A DNA stretch of 47,364 nt from JAKLFA01 sp964450385 (lineage in GTDB: Bacteria; Omnitrophota; Gorgyraeia; Zapsychrales; JANLHA01), in NCBI GenBank assembly GCA_964450385.1, contig CAYVEC010000014.1, positions 1 through 47,364 on the forward strand, read 5' to 3'. This document shows positions 1-9,872 of the stretch, in pieces. The notes beneath the pieces are model-generated. The model saw only the letters and a program-made list of their open reading frames with translations. It was not told where the DNA came from and made no database searches. Positions within the stretch are counted from its first letter, which is position 1. Every line of letters begins with the position of its first letter. The position numbers and the translations under genes were made by a program.

Positions 1-1440
<1,440 letters not shown>

Positions 1441-1532
1441 TTAAAACATCGTAGATCAGTGGCACGTGCATCTTATACTACATAACTGTCAAGATTTATC
1501 TGATCCGTTGTAACTGTGATCAGAACAGAGAT

Positions 1533-1650
1533 TTCCGGCGACTTTACTGGTGGGGAAACACCCGTTCCCATTCCGAACACGGCAGTTAAGCCCACTAAGG
1601 TCGATGGTACTTAGGTCGCAAGGCTTTGGGAGAGTAGAACGTTGCCGGAT
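1533..1650 (+). rRNA. rrf: 5S ribosomal RNA
   Basis: The 5' TCCGGCGAC pairs with the 3' GTTGCCGGA to form the closing helix. The conserved core CCGTTCCCATTCCGAACACGG lies around 1562-1582, followed by the loop-E/helix-IV side ending in TTGGGAGAGTAG. Length (about 117 nt) fits bacterial 5S. It follows the 23S gene by about 90 bases on the same strand and is followed directly by an intrinsic terminator, so it is the last gene of the rRNA operon. Confidence 0.95.
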
Positions 1651-1654
1651 TAAA

Positions 1655-1692
1655 TATGTCCCCGTCTTCATTGAAGGCGGGGATATTTTTTT
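1655..1692 (+). terminator. Intrinsic terminator of the rRNA operon
   Basis: CCCCGTCTTC (1660-1669) pairs with GAAGGCGGGG (1673-1682), ten base pairs with one T-G wobble and a three-base loop. It is followed by ATA and a run of seven T residues (1686-1692). It starts five bases after the 5S gene and also separates the rRNA operon from the convergent gene ending at 1724. Confidence 0.9.
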
Positions 1693-1723
1693 GTCTAAAG
1701 GAAGATGGGGACCGGGGTCGGCG

Positions 1724-3985
1724 TTAAGGACGGAGCCGCGTTATTTGAGGGCCTCGTGGTGAGGGCACAAGATGGAGGTAAATAACCCAGGCCAGGACGC
1801 CCGCGTACAGAAAGATGAGCAGGAGACGCCCACGGTGGGACCAGGGGCTTCCAAATCGGAAAGCAACGGTGTGCGTGCCGGCGGGGACCCAGACGCCTTT
1901 AAAGGCGTGATTCGCCCGGAAAAGGGTGGCCGCTGATCCGTCGATCACAGTGCGCCATTTTTTCTGATAACTGTCATTGTAGACAAGGAATTTTTTAGAA
2001 GGGAAAGCTGTTCGCAGGACGAGTTCATTCTGGTCAAAGGAAAGGACGGTAAGCTCGTCGGTGTTTTCGGTGAAACGGGTTGGCGCTCCGTCAACCGTTG
2101 TGCCTGCCTGCGCGGGGGCGCTGCTGTCAGCGATGAGCGCGAGATTCCGATTCGAGGCAAAGAGCGCGGTGAGCCGATGAGGATCGAAGGTGTCGGGATC
2201 GGTGTTCTCGGTATGATCATAGGCGATTAATTTGTAGCGGGTATATGGCTCGAGGATCGCGTGGTTAATGTTGGCGAACAGATCATGCGCATATTTGAGT
2301 CCGAAAAAGCCGTTGTTATCAAGGTTCAATCCTGAGGTATCAGCCATGGGTTTTTTCATGACCCAGAAGTCATTATCGTAGATCTTGAGACGGGCATCGT
2401 CGGCCTTGGCGGGCCGGACGAAGGAAAATCGCGGTCGCTGTCGGGCATCATCATGCCGGGTGACGCTGCTCGGTGAATTGAGAACAAAATGATGGAACAC
2501 ATGGATCGGTTCGATCAGGCAGATGCTGATTAAGAGGGAAAAGAAGATGTTGCGAGAGAATGGAAACCAGCCGAGTGCCCAGCTCGTGAATAAGATCCAG
2601 CTCCCGACGGCCGTGAGGACCGATGCGGTCAGAGTCTGATCGGAGGTCAAGAGTAGGGAGATGATTCCTGTATGAACAAGGGTGATCCCGAGCGCTGTCC
2701 ACGGTCGAGGCTGGGCCGATTTCGGAACGGCCTCGGCCAGGAATGTTTGTTTTATCACGTGGGCTCCGAATAACACGGCGATTGGAATGGAGAGATAGGT
2801 AAGATAATACAGATTCCTAAAAAGTTGAAAGAAGAAAACGTGGGTATAAAGGAACGGGAATACCGGCGTGGCTGTTGTCAGCCCGATGAGAAAGAGGACA
2901 AAAACGCTCAGAAAGAGGAGCAGTCCTTTTTTGGTGACCGACGAGAACATCCCGATGAGCGCGATGATATACCAGATGAGCGGAATATAAAAGAAGAGCG
3001 CTGTTGTGCTGGAATACAGGTCTAACCCGGTGAGGGGGTTTGCCATAAGGATGTATTGACTAAACGGGGACTTGCCCGCGGTTTTGATGGAGATGCGTGC
3101 GGTGTGACCGTCGATTGTTTCGAATTGGCGGGTTGTATCCACGTATTGTCCGGTGCGGTTTTCCAAGAACCAGAGGGTGTTTGGGATCAGGGATACGACG
3201 ACGAGCAGGATCATGACGATGGTAAGGAACCGGTGCCGGGCCCCATAGATGAACATCTCGCGCGCGAAAGCGAGAGTTCTTCGGGGGAAAAGAAGGGCCG
3301 CCATGACGGTGACCGTGAGAAAGATCGTAAGAAAGTAGAAAGGAATATATGTTGTTGCGATGATCATGGCGCAGAAGGTCATCCCGAGGATATTGCGCGG
3401 TTTGAGGGCGGTGAGCGCCTCCGCCAAGAACGCAAAGAACCAGACCGCTGGCACAAAAAGCAACAGGATGGCCGGGTCTGAAAAGATCGTGGCACCGAGT
3501 GAGGAGAACATCACAAGGGCGTAGGCTAAGAAGGCCAGCCTTGTGTCTTTGAGCATGGTCGATGCTAAACGGTAAAATCCGGCCATGCCGATGAAAAAGT
3601 AGAGGAATAAGAAAATAAAATATGCCGTGTAAAAGGGGATCCCGAGGAGCATGCCGAAGGGGATGATGTAGAGGACGGGGTTGAACTCGCTGAAGAGTTT
3701 GATGCAGAGGTCTTCTTTCCCCCATGCGTTGAACGGGTCCCAGAAGGGAAGGGTCCCATTTAAGACCGCGTTCACATAATATTGCACCCGAGAGACATGA
3801 ATAGGGGCGTCATGGCCCAAGGCTCTTTGTTGGGCCGGAAAGCTTGAGAAGATCACGACCCAGATCAGAAAGGGAAGGAGGATCCACAGGCCGGAGGGCA
3901 TCCAGGGGCGATTATTTTTTGTGTGGTTTCTTGCGTCGTGAGATCGGTCTGGGTCGGCCATAGGAAGTTCAAATCCTCTTTGCAT
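1724..3985 (-). CDS. YfhO-like polytopic membrane protein (possible GT-C type glycosyltransferase)
   Basis: A 753-residue inner-membrane protein with roughly a dozen hydrophobic segments between residues 30 and 520 and a beta-rich C-terminal domain. After the first membrane segment (about 33-50) comes a loop with HDAP and then NGTLPFWDPFNAWG, the layout of GT-C/YfhO family proteins where an early loop acid is functional. The C-terminal part (about 655-710) has the pattern typical of YfhO: a KKW then a V-DG strand, AN, a GVWVPAG turn, and a strand ending FRFG. YfhO proteins are implicated in glycosylating lipid-linked or wall polymers. The acceptor here is unknown. The start at 3985 has AGGA eight bases upstream; an ATG at 3961 is an alternative. 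It is divergent from the glycan genes starting at 4084, which supports a role in surface glycans. It runs convergently into the rRNA terminator. Confidence 0.75.
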   Translation of the reverse strand: MQRGFELPMADPDRSHDARNHTKNNRPWMPSGLWILLPFLIWVVIFSSFPAQQRALGHDAPIHVSRVQYYVNAVLNGTLPFWDPFNAWGKEDLCIKLFSEFNPVLYIIPFGMLLGIPFYTAYFIFLFLYFFIGMAGFYRLASTMLKDTRLAFLAYALVMFSSLGATIFSDPAILLLFVPAVWFFAFLAEALTALKPRNILGMTFCAMIIATTYIPFYFLTIFLTVTVMAALLFPRRTLAFAREMFIYGARHRFLTIVMILLVVVSLIPNTLWFLENRTGQYVDTTRQFETIDGHTARISIKTAGKSPFSQYILMANPLTGLDLYSSTTALFFYIPLIWYIIALIGMFSSVTKKGLLLFLSVFVLFLIGLTTATPVFPFLYTHVFFFQLFRNLYYLTYLSIPIAVLFGAHVIKQTFLAEAVPKSAQPRPWTALGITLVHTGIISLLLTSDQTLTASVLTAVGSWILFTSWALGWFPFSRNIFFSLLISICLIEPIHVFHHFVLNSPSSVTRHDDARQRPRFSFVRPAKADDARLKIYDNDFWVMKKPMADTSGLNLDNNGFFGLKYAHDLFANINHAILEPYTRYKLIAYDHTENTDPDTFDPHRLTALFASNRNLALIADSSAPAQAGTTVDGAPTRFTENTDELTVLSFDQNELVLRTAFPSKKFLVYNDSYQKKWRTVIDGSAATLFRANHAFKGVWVPAGTHTVAFRFGSPWSHRGRLLLIFLYAGVLAWVIYLHLVPSPRGPQITRLRP

Positions 3986-4083
3986 TTTTTGTTGTCCTAT
4001 ATATACTAACAGTAAATGTATAGTAAATTTATATCAAGCACTTTTTACCAATTTTTAGGAAAAATAGTACGAAATTTGCGCGC

Positions 4084-4797
4084 ATGAAAAAAGTCGTTGT
4101 TCTTCAGTCTAACTATATTCCCTGGAAGGGATATTTTGATTTAATGAACATGGCAGATGAGTTTATTATCCTCGATGATGTCCAATATACGCGCAGTGAC
4201 TGGCGGAATAGGAATCTTATTAAAGCCCCTGAGGGGTTGCGATATTTAACGATTCCGGTGGCGATCAAAGGAAAATTAGGTCAGGCGATTGATGAAGTTA
4301 GTATTAGCGATCGAACCTGGAGTAGACGTCATTGGTATACCATTAGTCATTGCTATTCTAAGGCCGCTTTTTTTAGGCAGTATAAAGAATATTTTGAGGA
4401 TTTGTATCTTTCACTTCGTACGCGCAATTTGAGTGAAATCAATTATATTTTTTTAAATGCAGTCCGAGACCTGTTGGGCATCAAGACGCGGTTGACATAT
4501 TCCAAGGAGTATGACTCGGTTGACGGCAGGACCGAGCGGGTGCTTTCCTTGTGCAAGTCGGCGGGGGCGGATGAGTATATTTCAGGGCCCTCGGCACGTG
4601 AATATCTTAATCTGAGCCTGTTTGCGCAAGAGAACATTCTGGTGACATGGATGGACTATTCAGACTACCCAGCCTATAGTCAATTATATCCTCCTTTTCA
4701 ACACGGGGTGTCGATTCTAGATTTGATTTTTAATGAAGGGCCAAGGGCAACAAGTTTTATGAAGAGCTTTTCAGGAGTGTCACAACACGAAGGGTAA
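4084..4797 (+). CDS. WbqC-like family protein (glycan cluster)
   Basis: A 237-residue cytosolic protein matching the WbqC-like family (PF08889): the N-terminal MKKVVVLQSNYIPWKGYFD, the DDVQYTRSDWRNRN segment at about 33-46, and a mid-protein block RTRNLSEIN. Members sit in O-antigen and other glycan clusters next to sugar aminotransferases. Their reaction is not well established; acyl or amino-acid transfer to amino sugars has been suggested. Its neighbours here (GT2, formyltransferase, methyltransferase, broken aminotransferase) fit that setting. No clear Shine-Dalgarno lies before the ATG, which follows an AT-rich divergent intergenic of about 100 bases. It opens a tightly packed run and the next gene starts four bases after its stop. 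Confidence 0.85.
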   Translation: MKKVVVLQSNYIPWKGYFDLMNMADEFIILDDVQYTRSDWRNRNLIKAPEGLRYLTIPVAIKGKLGQAIDEVSISDRTWSRRHWYTISHCYSKAAFFRQYKEYFEDLYLSLRTRNLSEINYIFLNAVRDLLGIKTRLTYSKEYDSVDGRTERVLSLCKSAGADEYISGPSAREYLNLSLFAQENILVTWMDYSDYPAYSQLYPPFQHGVSILDLIFNEGPRATSFMKSFSGVSQHEG

Positions 4798-4800
4798 TCT

Positions 4801-5715
4801 ATGAAAATATCTATTGTGACTACCTTGTATAACTCATCTCCTTATTTGGAAGAGTTTGTTCGTAGGGTTCATGCGGCTGTTCAACAGATCTCCACATCGT
4901 ATGAGCTGATTCTTGTCAATGATGGGTCCCCTGATGATTCATTGGAGGTGGCGTTACGTCTTCGCGATCAAAATCCCGTTATTAAGATCGTAGATCTGTC
5001 GAGAAATTTTGGCCATCACAAGGCCATGATGCGTGGGCTGCAGCACGCCAGTGGGGAGCGGGTTTTTATTGTTGATTCTGATCTAGAGGAAGCGCCTGAG
5101 TTGATGATCGGGTTTGCTGAACAAATGGATCGGGATCGATGTGATGTTGTCTACGGTGTTCAAAAAAAAAGGAAGGGTCGGTTTTTTGAGCGCTGGAGCG
5201 GGGCGATTGCTTATGCGATTTTTAATGCGACATCCTATGTGAGGACAGAGCCGAATATCATCATGGCCCGGCTCATGACCCGTCGATATGTCGAGGCCCT
5301 GATGCAATTTAATGAGCGAGAATCTGTTTTTTTTGGACTTTGCATTTTGGCCGGGTTTGAGCAGCGCCCCCAGACCGTCGTCAAGGCAGCAAAAGCAACA
5401 AGTACATATACGTTTCAGAAAAAGTTGGCCCTGATGATTGATATGATAACCTCATTTAGTAGCAGGCCGCTGGTATGGATTTTTTATACTGGGCTCTTTA
5501 TTTTTCTCTCATCCTTCGGGTATACTGTTGGCCTTGTTATCAATAAGATTTTTTTCAAGAAGCCTCTGGCTGGGTGGACATCGATTATGGCGTCCGTCTG
5601 GCTACTGGGGGGGTTAATTATTTTGTTTATTGGCATGGTGGGTATTTATGTGTCAAAAATTTTCACTGAGGCGAAACAGCGTCCAAGCACTATTATCAAA
5701 AAGATTTATGAATAG
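4801..5715 (+). CDS. Family 2 glycosyltransferase with C-terminal membrane anchor (GtrB/ArnC/DPM-like)
   Basis: A 304-residue GT-A fold transferase. The N-terminus MKISIVTTLYNSSPYLEE is the first strand, ILVNDGSPDDS (about 37-47) binds the nucleotide, and DSDLEE (about 92-97) is the metal-binding DXD region (more often DADLQ in this family). The region near residue 120 is followed by EPNIIMARLMTRR. Two hydrophobic segments at about 220-245 and 262-288 place the C-terminus in the membrane, as in polyprenyl-phosphate glycosyltransferases that load a sugar on undecaprenyl phosphate at the cytoplasmic face. The sugar donor cannot be read from sequence. It is four bases downstream of the WbqC-like gene, so co-transcription is very likely. 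Confidence 0.88.
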   Translation: MKISIVTTLYNSSPYLEEFVRRVHAAVQQISTSYELILVNDGSPDDSLEVALRLRDQNPVIKIVDLSRNFGHHKAMMRGLQHASGERVFIVDSDLEEAPELMIGFAEQMDRDRCDVVYGVQKKRKGRFFERWSGAIAYAIFNATSYVRTEPNIIMARLMTRRYVEALMQFNERESVFFGLCILAGFEQRPQTVVKAAKATSTYTFQKKLALMIDMITSFSSRPLVWIFYTGLFIFLSSFGYTVGLVINKIFFKKPLAGWTSIMASVWLLGGLIILFIGMVGIYVSKIFTEAKQRPSTIIKKIYE

Positions 5716-5742
5716 GGAATGAGGCAACGGAGGGCAGATTCT

Positions 5743-6615
5743 TTGACGCGTTATGCATTTGTGGGTAATCGCCGGTTCGTCTTAGAAGAAATGATCTCGC
5801 GCGGGCTCGATCTTGTTTTGGCGTGTGCTGTTGAAGGATCATATCTTCAAAGACAGGCCCCGGAGATGGGTATTGATTGCCAGATTGTCCGTTCACGCGA
5901 GGAGGTCCTGACGGCTCTCGACTCGATTGAGTATGACGTGTTGATTTCTAACGGATCCCCGTTCATTCTTCCGATCTCTCGGATGCCTAAGAAAAAATAT
6001 ATTAATATACATCCATCAGTTTTGCCGGACCTGAGAGGTGCAGATCCTGTTCTTGGCTCCTTGTTGTTTAAAAAAGACGGCGGGGCGACCTGCCATCTGA
6101 TGACTGATCAGATTGATGCTGGAGATATCATCTCGCAGATAAGGATTCCTTATTCCGATGATCTTGACGGGGGGCTCCTCTATCAGCTTAGCTTTATTGC
6201 AGAAAAGAAGACCTTTATTATGGCGCTTGAGCGGGACTTTGAGCCTGTTAAGAGGCAGGTTTTGACCGGTCACGAAAAATATTTCACACGGCGACATGAG
6301 GATCAGGTGCTTACGTTTCATGAGCCTTTGGGTGATCTGATCGCTAAAATTCGAGCATTTGGCAATAGGCCTCAGGGTTGTATTTTTTGTTGTTCTGGCG
6401 CAGAGTATCGAGCACATGAAGTCAAGATTCTAAAAAATAAATTTTTAAAAGAATATGCGAAGTCATTCGATGAGTTGACCGTGCTGTTGAGTTATGATCG
6501 GACCATTATTTTTAAAAAGGATGGATATATCGTGGCGATCACAAGCCTGTGCGACGACTTATCCATACTAAAAGAAGGCCAGCGATTAAGGGTGCCGGAT
6601 GAAGAGCTGGCATAA
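5743..6615 (+). CDS. Formyltransferase family protein, probable sugar N-formyltransferase
   Basis: The N-terminal half is a formyl_transf_N fold. Counting from the upstream ATG at 5719, INIHPSVLP carries Asn96 and His98 and DQIDAGDI carries Asp133, the Asn-His-Asp triad of N10-formyltetrahydrofolate-dependent formyltransferases. The C-terminal half (about 190-298) lacks an obvious Met-tRNA formyltransferase C-domain. With the neighbouring RffA-type aminotransferase this points to formylation of a 4-amino-4,6-dideoxy sugar rather than Met-tRNA. I chose the TTG at 5743 because GGAGGG (5729-5734) stands eight bases before it and the following residues TRYAFVGNRR begin the first strand; the ATG at 5719 has only a poorly spaced AGGG. 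Its end overlaps the methyltransferase start by 17 bases. Confidence 0.78.
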   Translation: MTRYAFVGNRRFVLEEMISRGLDLVLACAVEGSYLQRQAPEMGIDCQIVRSREEVLTALDSIEYDVLISNGSPFILPISRMPKKKYINIHPSVLPDLRGADPVLGSLLFKKDGGATCHLMTDQIDAGDIISQIRIPYSDDLDGGLLYQLSFIAEKKTFIMALERDFEPVKRQVLTGHEKYFTRRHEDQVLTFHEPLGDLIAKIRAFGNRPQGCIFCCSGAEYRAHEVKILKNKFLKEYAKSFDELTVLLSYDRTIIFKKDGYIVAITSLCDDLSILKEGQRLRVPDEELA

Positions 6616-7465
6616 ATGTGCAACGGGTCTTGATTCCATTGGCCGCCATCGTCCAGCATGTCACCCTCATTGCCACCACGCACCAGATCAAGGTGCTGGA
6701 AAAGATGAAGACAAAATACGTTTTCCTAGTGAGGCCTTCGCCCAGCTCGCCAATCTTGAGGCTTCCCATTTTTGGTTTCGAGCTCGGGCCAGGCTTATTT
6801 GTTGGGCCCTCGGGCGATACTTTCCAGAGGCAAAAAATTTTTTGGAGATCGGCTGCGGCACGGGCTTTGTCCTGTCGGAGATCGGGAAGGCGTTTCCTCA
6901 GATTTTCTTAACAGGCAGTGACGCGTTAGGGGAGGGGCTTGTTTTTGCGAGAGAGCGGAATGGCCGAGCGGAGATCCTGCAGTTTGGTGCGGAGACTATT
7001 CCCTTCGAGAACGAGTTTGATGTGATCGGGGCATTTGATGTCTTGGAACACATTGCCGATGACGCGCGGGTCCTGCGGGAGATGTATCAGGCGGCGTCCC
7101 CGCATGGGGGGGTGATCATTACGGTGCCGCAGCACCCATGGTTGTGGAGCGGCGTGGATGAGTATGCGGGTCATCAGCGCCGGTATAGCGCCGCGCTGCT
7201 GAAAAAGATCGTTTCGTCTGCCGGTTTTGAGATTGTCCGGGTGACGTCGTTTGTTTCCCTGATCCTGCCCGTCATGGCCTTTTCCCGGGTCGTGATGAGG
7301 AGGAGGGGGCAAGCTAGAACTGGGGCCGATGAATTGAAGATGAATCCTGTGGTCAATCGGGTTCTCGAAAGAATCCTTGCGGTTGAACGCAGCGCTATTC
7401 GGTCAGGCATGGATCTGCCAGCAGGCGGGTCTTTATTACTGATCGCGCGGAAGGGCGGTTTATGA
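6599..7465 (+). CDS. Class I SAM-dependent methyltransferase
   Basis: The core is a Rossmann methyltransferase: FLEIGCGTGFVLSEIG at about 81-96 is motif I, the GSDALGEGL strand follows, FDVIGAFDVLEHI (about 139-151) is the motif with the acidic loop and the LEHI signature, and GGVIITVPQHPWLW (about 169-182) is typical of ubiE/COQ5-like enzymes. LEASHFWFRARARLI just before motif I marks a family common in surface-glycan clusters. The first 38 residues are rich in Cys, His and Pro and look unlike the rest; related proteins often have a zinc ribbon there. The start with AAGGG six bases upstream gives a 17-base overlap with the formyltransferase; a later start is possible. It overlaps the aminotransferase remnant by four bases. 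Substrate unknown. Confidence 0.8.
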   Translation: MKSWHKCATGLDSIGRHRPACHPHCHHAPDQGAGKDEDKIRFPSEAFAQLANLEASHFWFRARARLICWALGRYFPEAKNFLEIGCGTGFVLSEIGKAFPQIFLTGSDALGEGLVFARERNGRAEILQFGAETIPFENEFDVIGAFDVLEHIADDARVLREMYQAASPHGGVIITVPQHPWLWSGVDEYAGHQRRYSAALLKKIVSSAGFEIVRVTSFVSLILPVMAFSRVVMRRRGQARTGADELKMNPVVNRVLERILAVERSAIRSGMDLPAGGSLLLIARKGGL

Positions 7466-8220
7466 AACGGATTCCTTTTAATAAGGCATATTTTAGCCCG
7501 GCCGGGTTGGACTATATTCGTCAGGCATTTGACAGGCGGTGTATTTCGGGCGGTGGAGAGTTTACAGCATGCTGTCAGCGCTGGATTGAGGAGACGACCG
7601 GATGTCAGAAGGCGATCTTGTGCCATTCTGGAACGGCCGCTCTGGAAATGGCTGCGATCCTAGCCGATATCGGTCCGGGCGATGAGATCATTATGCCCTC
7701 CTACACGTTTGTCTCGACGGCGAATGCCTTTGTGCTGCGTGGAGGGGTTCCGGTCTTTGTTGATATCCGGTCCGACATCATGACGATCGATGCATCACTG
7801 ATCGAGACGGCGTTGCTCTTGTCCCAAAAGGAGATGCTCCCTGAGATAACGGCTAAACGGATGAGGATCTGGGACGTGTATGCCAAGGAGTTTCAGGGAC
7901 TGGCGGCTCAAGGGCGCGTCGAGCTTCCTTGTATTCCGGACGGATGCCGGCATGCGGCCCACATGTTTTATCTGAAGACTCGACGGCCGAAGGAGCGAGA
8001 GGCCTTGCTCCGTTTTTTGCAGGCTCAAGGGATTGATGCCGTCTTTCATTATGTCCCGCTCCATTCGTCGCCTGCGCGCCGGCGGTTTAGCCGATTCCAT
8101 GGCGAGGATCGCTACACAACCCGTGAGAGCGCTCGATTGATTCGTTTGCCACTCTTTGTGGACCTGGACCAGGCGGAGCAAGATCTGATTATTGATCGGG
8201 TCCGGACTTTTTTTGAATGA
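7462..8220 (+). pseudogene. rffA: dTDP-4-amino-4,6-dideoxygalactose transaminase (RffA/WecE type) with internal in-frame deletion
   Basis: The 252-residue product matches RffA/WecE at both ends: IPFNKAYFSPAGLDYI and GGGEF, SGTAALEMAAILADI, GDEIIMPSYTFVSTANAFV, and then VELPCIPDGC, AHMFYLK, FHYVPLHSSPA, FHGEDRYTTRESARLIRLPL. Family members are about 375 residues. Between IETAL and LLSQKEM (around residues 116-117, near 7812) about 120-125 residues are absent. The missing block normally holds the PLP-binding Lys in the SFHETKN motif and the Asp/Gln that contact the cofactor. The reading frame is kept, but the product should have no transaminase activity. The family identity is secure; whether this is a real deletion in the population or an assembly artefact is not. 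Start at ATG 7462, coupled by a four-base overlap to the methyltransferase. Confidence 0.85.
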
Positions 8221-8250
8221 AGGATCCGCGTTTTTAAAGGTGAGAAGACG

Positions 8251-9222
8251 ATGGGGCCGTTTCGAAAAATATTAGCAAAACTTGCTAGGGGACTTGGCCG
8301 ATGGGCCTTTGTTTATTTTCTCGCCATTACGATCGTTTTCTGGTTGTTTGATCTTGATCATGCGTTGTTGAACAAGGCGAACGCGCTGAAAGAGTATTCA
8401 GTGTATCCTATTCGATATGTAGGGGGCGGCGAGCCGTTTGATCGGGTGAGGATGCGCTGGGCCCTGGAGTATTATAAGACACTCATCCGGGCTGTGCCAA
8501 AATCCAGTCCTTTCTTGGGGATGGCGGGGTTTTGTTATTATTATCTGGGCGATTTCGAAAACTCAGTGAGGGCCTATGAAATGGCCATGAAATATGATGC
8601 CGAAGGAGGGGTTGTTTTTAAATATAATTTGGGTGTGGCGTATTATCAGCTTGAAAAATATCATGAGTCGATCGCACAGCTTGAGGATGTGGTGAAGGAC
8701 TTGGCGCGGCTTTTTAAACAACCCGAGTTCTGGTTGCCCCTTGATCAGGAGGGAGATCAGACGGACGAGGTGCTGACGTATTTTGTAGAACATTTGGTAC
8801 AAACATATGAAAACGCGCATAAAGTACTCGTCTTAAACTATTTTCGATTGCGAGATTGGGGGAAGATCAAGAAGACGTCTTTTGAAATTCATGATGCGCC
8901 ATTCTTTGAGGCCCAGGCGTTTTTTTTCTATTATCTTGGGGTCGCGTATGTTGAGTTGGGGGATTATACGAATGCCATTGTCGCGTTGGATCATTGCCGA
9001 CGGAAAGATCCGTTATTCGTATCCATGTATCATTATTTGAGGCGTGCGCATGCTCAGCTTGGGCATTATGCTGAATCAGAATATTTTTTAGGTTATGCCA
9101 AGCATCTTGAGGCGCAGAGCTCTCTGGACCTGTTGAAAAAGGATTTAGAGTCACCCCCGGAGTTGATCGTGGATTATAAAAGCTATGAAATTCTTTTTTT
9201 AAAAAATAACTTCGGAAAATAA
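8251..9222 (+). CDS. Membrane-anchored TPR protein
   Basis: A 323-residue protein with one N-terminal membrane segment (about 18-36, FVYFLAITIVFWLF) and TPR-type helical repeats: a pair around 86-165 (for example GFCYYYLGDFENSVRAYEMA and LGVAYYQLEKYHESIAQLE) and further units around 222-300 (YLGVAYVELGDYTNAIVALD). The repeats most likely face the periplasm and act as a protein-interaction scaffold; no enzyme motif is visible. AGGTGAG six bases before the ATG is a good ribosome site. It follows the aminotransferase remnant by 30 bases on the same strand, so it is probably the last gene of the glycan run, perhaps a structural partner of polymer assembly or export. Function otherwise unassigned. 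Confidence 0.75.
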   Translation: MGPFRKILAKLARGLGRWAFVYFLAITIVFWLFDLDHALLNKANALKEYSVYPIRYVGGGEPFDRVRMRWALEYYKTLIRAVPKSSPFLGMAGFCYYYLGDFENSVRAYEMAMKYDAEGGVVFKYNLGVAYYQLEKYHESIAQLEDVVKDLARLFKQPEFWLPLDQEGDQTDEVLTYFVEHLVQTYENAHKVLVLNYFRLRDWGKIKKTSFEIHDAPFFEAQAFFFYYLGVAYVELGDYTNAIVALDHCRRKDPLFVSMYHYLRRAHAQLGHYAESEYFLGYAKHLEAQSSLDLLKKDLESPPELIVDYKSYEILFLKNNFGK

Positions 9223-9285
9223 GATGACGCTATTGATAACAGGGGCAGGGTTCTGATAGATGCCGCGCGAACAGAGGGCTTTTCT

Positions 9286-9741
9286 TTATTCCCCCGGAAG
9301 AACCTCTCGATGGGCCGCATGGCAATATAAGATAAGATACGATGGGACGAGCCAACAGAGCGCGGGTACAAGATTCAGGACCGCAACGAGCGGATAGCTG
9401 TGCCATAGGGATTGAAAAATTTTGATGTCGAATCCATGCCCCGTGATTTCAAGCACGATTCGAACGATCAAAAATGCCTTCCACCAGATTGTGGGAAGCC
9501 AGTGACGGTTAAGGATCTGGCCGTAAAGGGGAATGATCGTTAGAAGATTGAATAGGGCCAGGAGCCCTGATGCCAGGAATTCAATATGATAGATCCAATG
9601 GATGCTCATTAGGCAATGGTAATAGCCTCGGAGGGCGGTGTCAGGGAGGAGAATATCCCACGCCGTGATGCCTGCATAACGCGTGTAGCAGAGCAGAAAG
9701 GCGATCCAGATCCAGAGCTTTTTGCCGTTGGCTCGTGCCAT
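9286..9741 (-). CDS. Small four-helix membrane protein, function unknown
   Basis: A 151-residue hydrophobic protein with about four membrane segments (roughly 9-25, 40-70, 85-100 and 115-140), a Trp- and Tyr-rich composition and a short cytoplasmic tail. I recognise no family. The start ATG at 9741 has no clear ribosome site. It lies alone on the minus strand between two plus-strand genes, convergent with the TPR gene. The regular alternation of hydrophobic helices and the absence of a longer competing frame support a real gene, but it could be a poorly expressed or lineage-specific one. Confidence 0.55.
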   Translation of the reverse strand: MARANGKKLWIWIAFLLCYTRYAGITAWDILLPDTALRGYYHCLMSIHWIYHIEFLASGLLALFNLLTIIPLYGQILNRHWLPTIWWKAFLIVRIVLEITGHGFDIKIFQSLWHSYPLVAVLNLVPALCWLVPSYLILYCHAAHREVLPGE

Positions 9742-9872
9742 GGGGTTATTATGTCAGAAAGCTTTTTATTGGAAAAGACGGAAATAATAAATTTTTCACT
9801 TTTTTGCCCGGTGGCCATGAGGAAATTGGTTTTCCTATTTTGCATTAGAAGGAAGTGTGTTAAAATACGAGC

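Noticed and set aside
1441..1532. Possible tRNA between 23S and 5S genes
   Set aside because: The 92 bases contain no T-loop or acceptor pairing.
3056..3725. Long frames on both strands within the YfhO-like gene
   Set aside because: They are highly charged or His/Pro-rich products caused by the codon bias of the real gene on the minus strand.
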